From an uncultured Eubacteriales bacterium (GTDB taxonomy: Bacteria > Bacillota > Clostridia > Oscillospirales > CAG-272), in NCBI GenBank assembly GCA_934401725.1, contig CAKRSS010000016.1, positions 1 through 39,174 of the forward strand: 39,174 nucleotides of DNA, in the 5' to 3' direction. Within the stretch, counting starts at the first letter, position 1; each line of letters begins with the position of its first letter. The notes beneath the pieces were generated by a model. That model did not search any database. It worked only from the letters and a program-made list of their open reading frames with translations, and had not been told where the DNA came from. The position numbers were made by a program, and so were the translations under genes. This document shows positions 32,916 to 39,174 of this stretch, one piece after another.

Positions 32916-32944
32916 AGTATACCATATTTTTTGCGGCTTGTAAA
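32916..32944 (-). promoter_or_regulatory. Promoter of the uracil permease gene
   Basis: On the - strand TTTACA (32944-32939) and TATACT (32921-32916) are separated by exactly 17 bases, and a TG two bases before the -10 makes an extended element. Transcription would begin near 32909, giving a leader of about 200 nt. In all, 412 bases (32712-33123) lie between the permease start and the rpiR start; they hold this promoter, the leader, an inverted repeat and the rpiR promoter. Confidence 0.8.
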
Positions 32945-32966
32945 CCCCCCGAGGCAAATTCCATAA

Positions 32967-33002
32967 CACAAAAAGTACTGATAATCGACCGTGATTTTTG
33001 TG
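32967..33002. promoter_or_regulatory. Inverted repeat between divergent promoters, candidate operator
   Basis: CACAAAAA (32967-32974) and TTTTTGTG (32995-33002) are perfect inverted arms with a 20-base spacer. The site lies between the uracil permease promoter and the rpiR promoter, where a regulator could act on both. Binding by the RpiR protein is only a guess from position. Confidence 0.3.
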
Positions 33003-33053
33003 CACTTTGTATCATACTGATATTTATCTCCGACCAAAAAGGAAAATTACCTG

Positions 33054-33082
33054 TTGACAAGCGGTGAATAAAAGTATATAAT
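33054..33082 (+). promoter_or_regulatory. Consensus promoter of the rpiR-to-S1 operon
   Basis: TTGACA (33054-33059) and TATAAT (33077-33082) with a 17-base spacer match the vegetative consensus exactly. The start of transcription would be near 33089, which puts the ATG at 33088 outside the message and supports 33124 as the rpiR start. Confidence 0.92.
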
Positions 33083-33123
33083 CTAACATGGGTTTTAATG
33101 ATTATTCGACGAGGAGTCAAGGC

Positions 33124-33990
33124 ATGAAACAGGATCTGCTGACTGTAATGGAGCAGGGAATGCCCTCTTTTTCAAAGGGACAGCGCCATATTGCAGCCTA
33201 CATTATTGAAAATTACGAAAAGGCGGCGTACATGACCGCCGCAAAGCTGGGAGCGCTGTCGGGCGTCTCCGAGTCGACGGTGGTTCGCTTCGCCATTGAG
33301 CTGGGATTTGAGGGCTACCCCGAGATGCAGAAGGCACTCCAGGAGCTGGTTCGCACCAAGCTCACCAGCGTTCAGCGCATGGAGGTCACGGATACGCTTA
33401 TAGGCAACTCCGATGTGCTGGACAAGGTTCTCACGTCGGATATAGACAAGATACGTCAGTCGCTCGATGAGATAGACCGGAGCGCTTTTTATACTGCCGT
33501 CGACCGCATAGCCGAGGCGAAAAACATCTATATTATAGGCGTCCGCTCGTCGTCGACGCTGGCGGGCTTTCTGAACTACAGCTTCCGCATGATATTCGAC
33601 AACGTGAAGTTCATTCAGACGACCTCGGGCAGCGAGATGTTCGAGCAGATAATGCGCATCGGTCCCGGCGACGTTATGATCGCCATCAGCTTCCCGCGCT
33701 ACTCCAAGCGTATCATCAACGCCGTCGAGTTTGCGCAGGCGCACGGTGCGGACGTCGTCGCGCTGACGGACAGCGCGCAGTCGCCCATCGCGGCTCACGC
33801 CGATCAGCTGCTGACGGCGTGCAGCGACATGGCGTCCTTCGTCGACTCGCTGGTCGCGCCGCTGAGCATTATCAACGCCATGATTGTGGCAGTCGGCCGT
33901 AAAAAGAAGGATGAGCTTACTGTCCGCCTGCATGACCTCGAGGCTATCTGGGACAGATATGATGTTTATGACAAAAACAATAATCAGTGA
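33124..33990 (+). CDS. MurR/RpiR family transcriptional regulator
   Basis: RpiR-type regulators bind DNA with an N-terminal helix-turn-helix and sense phosphosugars with a SIS domain. The 288-residue product shows the helix-turn-helix region around LGALSGVSESTVVRFAIELGF at residues 42-62, and the SIS domain around YIIGVRSSSTLAGFL and ISFPRYSKRIINAVEFA. GAGGAG at 33111-33116 fixes the ATG at 33124. The effector is not evident, because the following genes are housekeeping. It overlaps the next gene by about 30 bases. Confidence 0.9.
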   Translation: MKQDLLTVMEQGMPSFSKGQRHIAAYIIENYEKAAYMTAAKLGALSGVSESTVVRFAIELGFEGYPEMQKALQELVRTKLTSVQRMEVTDTLIGNSDVLDKVLTSDIDKIRQSLDEIDRSAFYTAVDRIAEAKNIYIIGVRSSSTLAGFLNYSFRMIFDNVKFIQTTSGSEMFEQIMRIGPGDVMIAISFPRYSKRIINAVEFAQAHGADVVALTDSAQSPIAAHADQLLTACSDMASFVDSLVAPLSIINAMIVAVGRKKKDELTVRLHDLEAIWDRYDVYDKNNNQ

Positions 33991-35275
33991 TACGGTGCCT
34001 ACGCCCGGGAACGGTGGGCGGCGCGTGGCCGTTATAGGCGGCGGCGCGGCGGGACTCGTCGCGGCGGCCGAGGCGGCCGAGATGGGCGCGCAGGTGACGC
34101 TGTTCGAAAAGAACCGTGTGCTCGGCTGCAAGCTGAGAATCACGGGCAAGGGTCGCTGCAACGTCACCAACGACTGCACGGTTCAGGACTTCATGGCGAA
34201 CGTGCCGGGCAACCCGCGCTTTCTTTGGTCGGCGCTCAACCGCATGGCCCCGTCGGACACCATGGCCATGTTTGAGGCGCTCGGAGTGCCGCTCAAAACC
34301 GAACGCGGCGCCCGCGTTTTTCCCGTATCCGACAGGGCGTGGGACATCGCAGGCGCGCTTGTGACGCGTTGTCACAAGGCTGGCGTCGAGGTAATAGGCG
34401 AGGCGGTGACGGCGGTGAAGCTGTTGAACGGTGCGCCGTGCGACTTCAACTCGAATCACAAATTCGAAATAACCACAGCACAAAGCAAATACATTTTTGA
34501 CTGCGTGATTATAGCGACCGGCGGGAAGTCATACCCCCGCACGGGTTCCGACGGCGACGGCTACCGCTTTGCCCGCGAGCTCGGGCACACGGTGACGCCG
34601 CTGTCGCCGTCGCTCGTGCCCATTGTCTGCCGTGGAAACGACTGCCGCGATATGCAGGGACTGTCGCTCAAAAACGTCGGCCTGCGCATAACACCGGCAT
34701 CGGGCGGAAAAGCTGTCTATGAGGACTTCGGCGAGATGATGTTCACGCATTTCGGCCTGACGGGTCCTATGATTCTCAGCGCGTCTGCTCACCTGCCGGA
34801 CATCGCGCCGGGCAGGTACGTTGCGCACATCGATCTCAAGCCCGCGCTCGAGCCCGCAAAGCTGGACACGCGCCTGCTTGCCGACTTCGCAAAGTATTCC
34901 AACCGCGATTTCGCCAATGCGCTCGACAGCCTGCTGCCGCAGAAAATGGTTCCGACTGTCATCCGCCGCTCGGGCATTCCGCCGCACCTCAAGGTCAACC
35001 TCATCACGCGCGAGCAGCGCCGCCGACTCTGCGAGCTGCTCAAGGACTTCACTGTCGAGCTGTCGCACTTCCGCCCGATAGACGAAGCAATCGTCACGCG
35101 CGGCGGCGTCAGCGTCAAGGAGATAAAGCCGGGGACGATGGAGTCTAAACTCGTGCCTGGGCTGTATTTTGCTGGCGAGGTCATCGACGTCGATGCCTAC
35201 ACTGGCGGCTTCAATCTCCAGATCGCCTTCTCGACCGGCTCGCTCGCCGGTTACAGCGCGGCAACGAACGGCTGA
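33962..35275 (+). CDS. FAD-dependent oxidoreductase, BaiN/YhiN (HI0933-like) family
   Basis: The FAD-binding Rossmann motif VAVIGGGAAGLVAAAEAAEMG lies about 20 residues from the start, followed by KLRITGKGRCNVTND, which is typical of this family of flavoproteins often annotated aminoacetone oxidase or NAD(P)/FAD-dependent oxidoreductase. The C-terminal EVIDVDAYTGGFNLQIAFSTG block completes the FAD fold. The start lies inside rpiR and is uncertain: in-frame ATG codons occur at 33959, 33962 and 33968, with only a weak GGGA upstream. The physiological substrate is unknown. The place before cmk is common in Clostridia. Confidence 0.87.
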   Translation: MFMTKTIISDTVPTPGNGGRRVAVIGGGAAGLVAAAEAAEMGAQVTLFEKNRVLGCKLRITGKGRCNVTNDCTVQDFMANVPGNPRFLWSALNRMAPSDTMAMFEALGVPLKTERGARVFPVSDRAWDIAGALVTRCHKAGVEVIGEAVTAVKLLNGAPCDFNSNHKFEITTAQSKYIFDCVIIATGGKSYPRTGSDGDGYRFARELGHTVTPLSPSLVPIVCRGNDCRDMQGLSLKNVGLRITPASGGKAVYEDFGEMMFTHFGLTGPMILSASAHLPDIAPGRYVAHIDLKPALEPAKLDTRLLADFAKYSNRDFANALDSLLPQKMVPTVIRRSGIPPHLKVNLITREQRRRLCELLKDFTVELSHFRPIDEAIVTRGGVSVKEIKPGTMESKLVPGLYFAGEVIDVDAYTGGFNLQIAFSTGSLAGYSAATNG

Positions 35276-35314
35276 ATTCATATCACAAATCCAAAGATTG
35301 GGAGGGGAACAAAT

Positions 35315-35983
35315 ATGAAAATTGCAATAGACGGCCCAAGCGGAGCGGGTAAGAGCAGCGTCGCGAAGGCGCTGGCGCGCGAGCTTGGCATTATATATGT
35401 AGACACCGGTGCGCTTTACCGCACGGTCGGATATTACGTCAAGAGCCGCGGCATCCCGATGCAGGACAGGGTAGGGATCATTGCCTGCCTGCCTGAGATT
35501 CACCTGTCGCTCGAATACCGCGATGGGACGCAGAGCGTCATCCTCAACGGCGTCGATCTCGGCGACGCAATACGTCAGCAGGACATCGCCATGTACGCAT
35601 CGGCGGTGTCGGCGATACCCGAGGTGCGGGCGTTTCTGCTTGAAACGCAGCGCGACATCGCGCGTAAGAACAGCGTCGTCATGGACGGGCGCGACATCGG
35701 TACCGTGATACTTCCCGACGCCGAGGTCAAGATTTTTCTCACGGCTCCCGTCGAGGAGCGCGCGCGCCGCCGCTTTGACGAGCTTCGCGCCAAGGGCATC
35801 GAGGTCACGTTCGAGGAGGTTCTCGAGCAGATGAAGCAGCGCGACGCGCAGGACGCCGGGCGCGACATCGCCCCCGCGATTGCCGCCGAGGACGCCGTCA
35901 CGCTCGACAACTCGGGGTACACCGTCGAGGACTCGGTCGAGGCGGTGAAGAAAATAATCCGGGATAAAATGGGGCGGCTATGA
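35315..35983 (+). CDS. cmk: Cytidylate kinase
   Basis: The enzyme phosphorylates CMP and dCMP. The P-loop is DGPSGAGKSSVAKALA at residues 6-21, then DTGALYRTVGYY; later blocks are VVMDGRDIGTVILPDAEVKIFLTA in two parts and QMKQRDAQDAGRDIAP. It has 222 residues. GGGAGGGG precedes the ATG. The stop overlaps the plsC start by four bases (ATGA). Confidence 0.97.
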   Translation: MKIAIDGPSGAGKSSVAKALARELGIIYVDTGALYRTVGYYVKSRGIPMQDRVGIIACLPEIHLSLEYRDGTQSVILNGVDLGDAIRQQDIAMYASAVSAIPEVRAFLLETQRDIARKNSVVMDGRDIGTVILPDAEVKIFLTAPVEERARRRFDELRAKGIEVTFEEVLEQMKQRDAQDAGRDIAPAIAAEDAVTLDNSGYTVEDSVEAVKKIIRDKMGRL

Positions 35984-36618
35984 AGGGCTTTTACGGTTTT
36001 TGGCACCGCATTCTGGCGGGGCCGTTCAGATTTTTGTTCAGGGTGCACGTCGAGGGGCGCGAAAACGAGCCGGGGCCGGAGGACGGCCCCTACCTCGTCT
36101 GCGCCAACCACACGACGGCGGGCGACCCGGTGTGGCTGTGTGCGTCGCTGCGGCGTCAGCAGCCGCATTTCATGTCCAAGGCGGAGCTTTTCAAGATACC
36201 GCTGCTCGGAGGCCTTTTGCGTCGGCTCGGCGCATATCCCGTCGAGCGGGGAAGCGCTGACCTCTCCAGCCTGCGCAACACCATAGGCCTGCTGCATGAC
36301 GGCAAGTGCGTCGGCATGTTCCCGCAGGGGACGCGCATGCCGGGCGTCGACCCGGCGACGACGCGCGTCAAGAGCGGCGTCGGCATTATCGCGGTGCGCG
36401 GCGGCGTTCAGGTGCTGCCGGTTTACATCCAGTCGAAAAAGTTTTGCTCCAAGGCGTTCCGTCGCAAGCGCGTGATAATCGGTAAGCCCATTCCCTACGA
36501 GACGATTGCCGCGATGCACGCCGATCACGTCGAGTACAGCCGCATTGCCGAGTACATATTCGGTCAGGTCTGCGCGCTGTCGGGCGAGGCGGAGGTGTCG
36601 CATGAGCAGGGAAAATGA
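35980..36618 (+). CDS. plsC: 1-acyl-sn-glycerol-3-phosphate acyltransferase
   Basis: PlsC makes phosphatidic acid at the inner face of the membrane. The catalytic NHTTAGDP (His44, Asp49) is intact. The second motif reads FPQGTR (114-119), with Gln in place of the Glu of the usual FPEGTR. An N-terminal hydrophobic, basic stretch (FWHRILAGPFRFLFRV) could lie on the membrane. It has 212 residues and overlaps cmk by four bases and the next gene by about 17. Confidence 0.92.
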   Translation: MKGFYGFWHRILAGPFRFLFRVHVEGRENEPGPEDGPYLVCANHTTAGDPVWLCASLRRQQPHFMSKAELFKIPLLGGLLRRLGAYPVERGSADLSSLRNTIGLLHDGKCVGMFPQGTRMPGVDPATTRVKSGVGIIAVRGGVQVLPVYIQSKKFCSKAFRRKRVIIGKPIPYETIAAMHADHVEYSRIAEYIFGQVCALSGEAEVSHEQGK

Positions 36619-38761
36619 TATGAGCACAAGTAAAGCCGGGCCGGACGTCGCTGCCGTCACATCCGGAGAGCCGGACGTCGCTGCCGTCAAGTCCGGCGGG
36701 GCGGACGTTACCGTCGCCAAATCCGGGGAGCTGAACATCACCATTGCCAAACACTCGGGCTTTTGCTTTGGCGTCTGCCGTGCGGCGGACAGCATCGAGG
36801 CGGGGCTTGAGCGGGCGCGTCCCGGCGAGCGCATGTTCACGCTCGGACAGCTCATACACAATGATACTTACATGGCGCGTCTGCGCGCGCGCGGCGTCTG
36901 CGTCGCAGACGAGGCGGATATCCCGTCGCTTGCCCACGATGCATCGGACGCGAGGCCGGTGACGCTGTTCATACGGGCGCACGGCGTGCGCGGCGAGGTC
37001 TGCGACGCGCTCGAGGCGGCGCATCGCGAAAACCCCGCCTTCAGCTACGTCGACTGCACCTGTCCCTACGTCAAAAAGATACACCGCATAGCCGAGGAGA
37101 ACTCGGGAGAGGGCAGGTGCTTCATCCTCATGGGGGCAGAACAGCACCCCGAGGTGGTCGGAATAATGAGTCACGTCCGCGGAGAGGGGCACGTTTTTGC
37201 CGACGCGGAGCAGCTCGGCGAGGCGCTCGAAAACGGCGTTTTGGGCAATCTGCACAAAAAAACGCCCGTTTTGGCAGCTCAAACGACCTTCAATTTATTG
37301 GAATGGGAAAAAAGTCAAAAAAAAATCAAAAAACTATGTACAAATGCTCTGATTTTTGATACAATATGTGGTGTTACGTCCGAGCGCCAGCTGGGAGCCG
37401 CAAGGCTCGCGGGCGAGTGTGACGTGATGATAGTAATCGGCGGGCGTGAGAGCTCCAATACCGCCAAGCTGCGCGCGATATGCGCCCGCAGCTGTCCCGC
37501 GACCTTCCACGTGGAGGACGCCGGGGAGCTCCGGGGGCTGCTCCCGGAAATAGTCAAGTTAATACCCCACCGAAGAGTGGGAGTTGTCGCCGGCGCATCG
37601 ACGCCGTCCGACGTAATACAGGAGGTTTACAAAACAATGAGCGAAAACACTGAGATCAAAGCTGAAAACTTTGAGGAGATGCTCGAATCATCACTGAAAA
37701 CTTTAAATACAGGAGACACCGTTACCGGTACGATAACATCGGTAACTGACGCAGAGCTTCAGCTTGACCTCGGCGCTAAGGTTACCGGCGTTATTACAGC
37801 TGACCAGGCAACAGATGACCCCTCGGCGAAGCTGACTTCGTTGTTCCATGTCGGTGATCAGATTGAAGCATTTGTCATCAGAGTCAGCGACGTAGACGGG
37901 TTCGCAACCCTGTCCAAGAGACGCGTTGATTCCGATAAGAACTGGAAGGCAGTTGCCGCCGCAAAGGACTCCGGCATGATACTGGAGGGCAAGGTCGTTG
38001 CTGTCAACAAGGGTGGCGTTGAGGTCAGAGTCAATTCCAACCGCGTATTTATCCCCGCATCCCAAACCGGTATTCCGAAGGACGGCGACATGTCGACCCT
38101 GCTTGGACAGACCGTTCGTTTCCGCATTATCGAGGTCAGAGACCAGGGCAAGAAGGCCGTTGGTTCCATCCGTGTCGTGCTGAGAGACGAGAGACAGGCC
38201 TGCGAGGCTGAGTTCTGGAGCACCATGGAGGTTGGCAAGCAGTTTACCGGCAAGGTAAAGAGCATGACAAGCTACGGTGCGTTTGTTGATCTGGGCCCGG
38301 CTGACGGCATGGTACATAATACCGAGTTGTCCTGGAAGCACATCAAGTCTCCCGCCGAGGTTGTTTCCGTTGGAGACGAGTTGACTGTGTTCGTCAAGAG
38401 CTTCGATCCTGAGAAGCGCCGCATTTCTCTCGGATACAAGACCGAGGCTACCGAGCCGTGGCACGTATTCAACGAGAAGTACGTTGAGGGGGACGTTGCA
38501 AGCGTTAAGATTGTCAGCCTGACCAACTTCGGCGCATTCGCCGAGATCGTTGACGGCGTTGACGGTCTGATCCACATCTCCCAGCTGTCGACCGAGAAGG
38601 TTGCCAACGTTGCTGACGTTGTCAGCGTCGGACAGGTAGTTGACGCGAAGATCATCGCCATCGACCAGGAGAGAAAGAAGGTCAGCCTTTCCATCCGCGC
38701 GCTACTCGAGGAGCAGGACGTAGCCGACGAGGAGCCCGCTGACACCGAGTCTGCCGAATAA
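36602..38761 (+). CDS. ispH-rpsA: Fusion of IspH (HMB-PP reductase) and ribosomal protein S1
   Basis: The first part is 4-hydroxy-3-methylbut-2-enyl diphosphate reductase, the last step of the MEP isoprenoid route, with a 4Fe-4S cluster; the second part is an S1 protein with four S1 domains. Such fusions are known in Clostridia. From ATG 36602 the protein has 719 residues. Cluster cysteines are Cys55 (GFCFGVC), Cys154 (CTCPYV) and Cys256 (FDTICGVT), with LIHN and QHPEV. The S1 domains lie at about 370-440, 457-525, 543-612 and 629-700. Residues 14-53 are four 10-residue repeats. ATG 36620 is an alternative start. GGAGGTG at 36591-36597 serves the first ATG. An internal start for S1 alone is listed separately. 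Confidence 0.94.
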   Translation: MSRENDMSTSKAGPDVAAVTSGEPDVAAVKSGGADVTVAKSGELNITIAKHSGFCFGVCRAADSIEAGLERARPGERMFTLGQLIHNDTYMARLRARGVCVADEADIPSLAHDASDARPVTLFIRAHGVRGEVCDALEAAHRENPAFSYVDCTCPYVKKIHRIAEENSGEGRCFILMGAEQHPEVVGIMSHVRGEGHVFADAEQLGEALENGVLGNLHKKTPVLAAQTTFNLLEWEKSQKKIKKLCTNALIFDTICGVTSERQLGAARLAGECDVMIVIGGRESSNTAKLRAICARSCPATFHVEDAGELRGLLPEIVKLIPHRRVGVVAGASTPSDVIQEVYKTMSENTEIKAENFEEMLESSLKTLNTGDTVTGTITSVTDAELQLDLGAKVTGVITADQATDDPSAKLTSLFHVGDQIEAFVIRVSDVDGFATLSKRRVDSDKNWKAVAAAKDSGMILEGKVVAVNKGGVEVRVNSNRVFIPASQTGIPKDGDMSTLLGQTVRFRIIEVRDQGKKAVGSIRVVLRDERQACEAEFWSTMEVGKQFTGKVKSMTSYGAFVDLGPADGMVHNTELSWKHIKSPAEVVSVGDELTVFVKSFDPEKRRISLGYKTEATEPWHVFNEKYVEGDVASVKIVSLTNFGAFAEIVDGVDGLIHISQLSTEKVANVADVVSVGQVVDAKIIAIDQERKKVSLSIRALLEEQDVADEEPADTESAE
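36641..36760 (+). repeat. 30-base tandem repeat at the 5' end of the IspH-S1 gene
   Basis: Four 30-base units stand in a row: 36641-36670, 36671-36700, 36701-36730 and 36731-36760. The first two are nearly identical (both begin CCGGACGTCGCTGCCGTCA), the third is diverged and the fourth is the normal first strand of IspH. In protein they read PDVAAVTSGE, PDVAAVKSGG, ADVTVAKSGE and LNITIAKHSG. The pattern fits stepwise duplication of the codons for the first beta strand. Confidence 0.85.
37337..37365 (+). promoter_or_regulatory. Candidate internal promoter for the S1 part
   Basis: In an AT-rich island (about 37250-37375) within GC-rich coding sequence, TGTACA (37337-37342) and TACAAT (37360-37365) are 17 bases apart, with TG before the -10. 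This matches four of six and five of six consensus bases. A message from here would begin about 265 nt before the internal S1 start. The island also encodes conserved IspH residues, so the composition may be incidental. Confidence 0.35.
37637..38761 (+). CDS. rpsA: Possible separate S1 product from an internal start
   Basis: Inside the IspH-S1 frame, AGGAGG (37620-37625) stands 11 bases before ATG 37637, codon 346 of the fusion. Translation from it would give a 374-residue protein that begins MSENTEIKAENFEEM and contains all four S1 domains and nothing of IspH. The codon style changes at this point from GC-rich (GCG, CGC, CTC) to that of the ribosomal cluster (GCA, GCT, GTT, AGA). Both facts are seen directly; that the start is used is inference. 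Confidence 0.5.
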   Translation: MSENTEIKAENFEEMLESSLKTLNTGDTVTGTITSVTDAELQLDLGAKVTGVITADQATDDPSAKLTSLFHVGDQIEAFVIRVSDVDGFATLSKRRVDSDKNWKAVAAAKDSGMILEGKVVAVNKGGVEVRVNSNRVFIPASQTGIPKDGDMSTLLGQTVRFRIIEVRDQGKKAVGSIRVVLRDERQACEAEFWSTMEVGKQFTGKVKSMTSYGAFVDLGPADGMVHNTELSWKHIKSPAEVVSVGDELTVFVKSFDPEKRRISLGYKTEATEPWHVFNEKYVEGDVASVKIVSLTNFGAFAEIVDGVDGLIHISQLSTEKVANVADVVSVGQVVDAKIIAIDQERKKVSLSIRALLEEQDVADEEPADTESAE

Positions 38762-38785
38762 GCTGAAATAGTTTAAGGCAAAGAG

Positions 38786-38826
38786 ATTGCCCCCGCCGCA
38801 TTGTATGCGGCGGGGGCGATTTTTTT
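38786..38826 (+). terminator. Intrinsic terminator after the IspH-S1 gene
   Basis: GCCCCCGCCGCAT (38789-38801) and ATGCGGCGGGGGC (38805-38817) form a perfect 13-pair stem with a TGT loop, followed by GA and seven T (38820-38826). The stem can extend by three more pairs at its base. Confidence 0.93.
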
Positions 38827-39174
38827 GAAGAGTTCTTTGGCCTTGGCAGGCTGCCGCCGGGATGAGGCGTATTGGCATATGCCTATATGCTGATTAAATT
38901 GTTTTGGACAGGGCTCATCGGAACGTCCGGCAGAAAGCGTTTTATTGATAAATAAGTTCTTTGACCTTGGAGGGAACTCGCCGGAACGTCGGCGGGACGT
39001 TAAGAACTGTACTTTTCCGCCGCAAGCAGAGAAAGAACAATTTGATTATGCCGAAGGCATAATCAAATTCAAAAGAGTCGCCCCAAAGTGTTGGACATCC
39101 CCCACTCCCGTGGGGATGCGTGAGGGGTACGTGCCCACCCTTGCCGAAGTCAGCATCCGGCGGAAAGACGCCTT
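38827..39174. repeat. Gene-free end region with diverged repeats and hairpins
   Basis: No coding frame is convincing here. AGTTCTTTGGCCTTGG (near 38831) recurs as AGTTCTTTGACCTTGG (near 38954). GGAACGTCCGGC (near 38921) recurs as GGAACGTCGGC (near 38983). TCCGGCAGAAAG recurs as TCCGGCGGAAAG near the right edge. The second copy of the first repeat can fold: AGTTCTT pairs with AAGAACT (39002-39008) around an inner CGCCG/CGGCG stem. The unit looks like a degenerate intergenic repeat family or a remnant of a structured RNA. Confidence 0.4.
39040..39070 (-). terminator. Long hairpin, possible terminator of a gene beyond the right edge
   Basis: AATTTGATTATGCC (39040-39053) and GGCATAATCAAATT (39057-39070) form a perfect 14-pair stem with a 3-base loop. 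On the - strand it is followed by GTTCTTTCTC, a weak T-rich tail, while no T-run follows on the + strand. A leftward gene beyond the window is therefore possible. Confidence 0.4.

Noticed and set aside
33088..33123. Upstream ATG at 33088 for the RpiR regulator
   Set aside because: The consensus promoter places the transcript start near 33089, and GAGGAG at 33111 suits the ATG at 33124.
36506..36601. Longer N-terminus for the IspH-S1 fusion from an ATG at 36506
   Set aside because: It would overlap plsC by over 100 bases, has no SD and encodes an Arg/Ser/Cys-rich stretch unrelated to IspH. GGAGGTG before 36602 is better.
39096..39119. Palindrome with CCCAC-TCCC-GTGGGGATG that looks like a type I-E CRISPR repeat
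   Set aside because: Only one copy is present. No second copy occurs about 61 bases to either side within the window, and no cas gene is seen. It is treated as a hairpin.

Overview
The window is chromosomal DNA from a spore-forming, GC-rich member of the Clostridia, probably of the Oscillospiraceae type. The grounds are a clostridial S10-spc-alpha ribosomal cluster, a zinc-type S14, the sporulation genes yqfC, yqfD and ylbJ, the yqfC-yqfD-phoH-ybeY-era-recO order, and an IspH-ribosomal S1 fusion. No tRNA, rRNA, insertion sequence, prophage, CRISPR array or defence locus could be supported. Most of the window is housekeeping.

Region 1 (1-14591, all + strand) runs from the 3' part of rplD through L23, L2, S19, L22, S3, L16, L29, S17, L14, L24, L5, S14, S8, L6, L18, S5, L30, L15, secY, adk, map, infA, L36, S13, S11, S4, rpoA and L17, and closes with a strong terminator. 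It makes most of the ribosome, the Sec channel, adenylate kinase, methionine aminopeptidase, IF-1 and the RNA polymerase alpha subunit. Oddities are an L23 with about 40 extra residues, an S3 with an Arg/Asp repeat tail, an infA gene whose only workable start is CTG, and a folded leader before rpsH.

Region 2 (14602-17193, - strand) holds a class V aminotransferase of the cysteine desulfurase type, a DUF3343 protein and the spore membrane protein YlbJ. Region 3 (17263-25958, + strand) diverges from it: yqfC, yqfD, phoH, ybeY, era, recO, mutS2 and a rhamnulokinase, packed with overlaps or short gaps. Region 4 (26116-28495, + strand) has its own promoter, a long PRPP synthetase and a DUF1385 membrane protein, and ends in a bidirectional terminator.

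Region 5 (28669-30566, - strand) is murE with an unrecognised 135-residue protein overlapping its start. A GNAT acetyltransferase (+) and a uracil permease (-) follow, converging on another bidirectional terminator. The uracil permease has a leader of about 200 nt with an internal terminator, which suggests control by attenuation.

Region 6 (33124-38761, + strand) is one operon from a consensus promoter: an RpiR-type regulator, a BaiN/YhiN flavoprotein, cmk, plsC and the IspH-S1 fusion. The fusion carries an in-frame Shine-Dalgarno and ATG exactly where S1 begins, a change of codon style at the same point, and a tandem amplification of its first beta strand. The last 413 nt have a terminator, then repeats and hairpins without a gene.

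Base composition and codon choice differ visibly: the ribosomal cluster and the S1 half of the fusion use the style of highly expressed genes, while the genes between are richer in GC.
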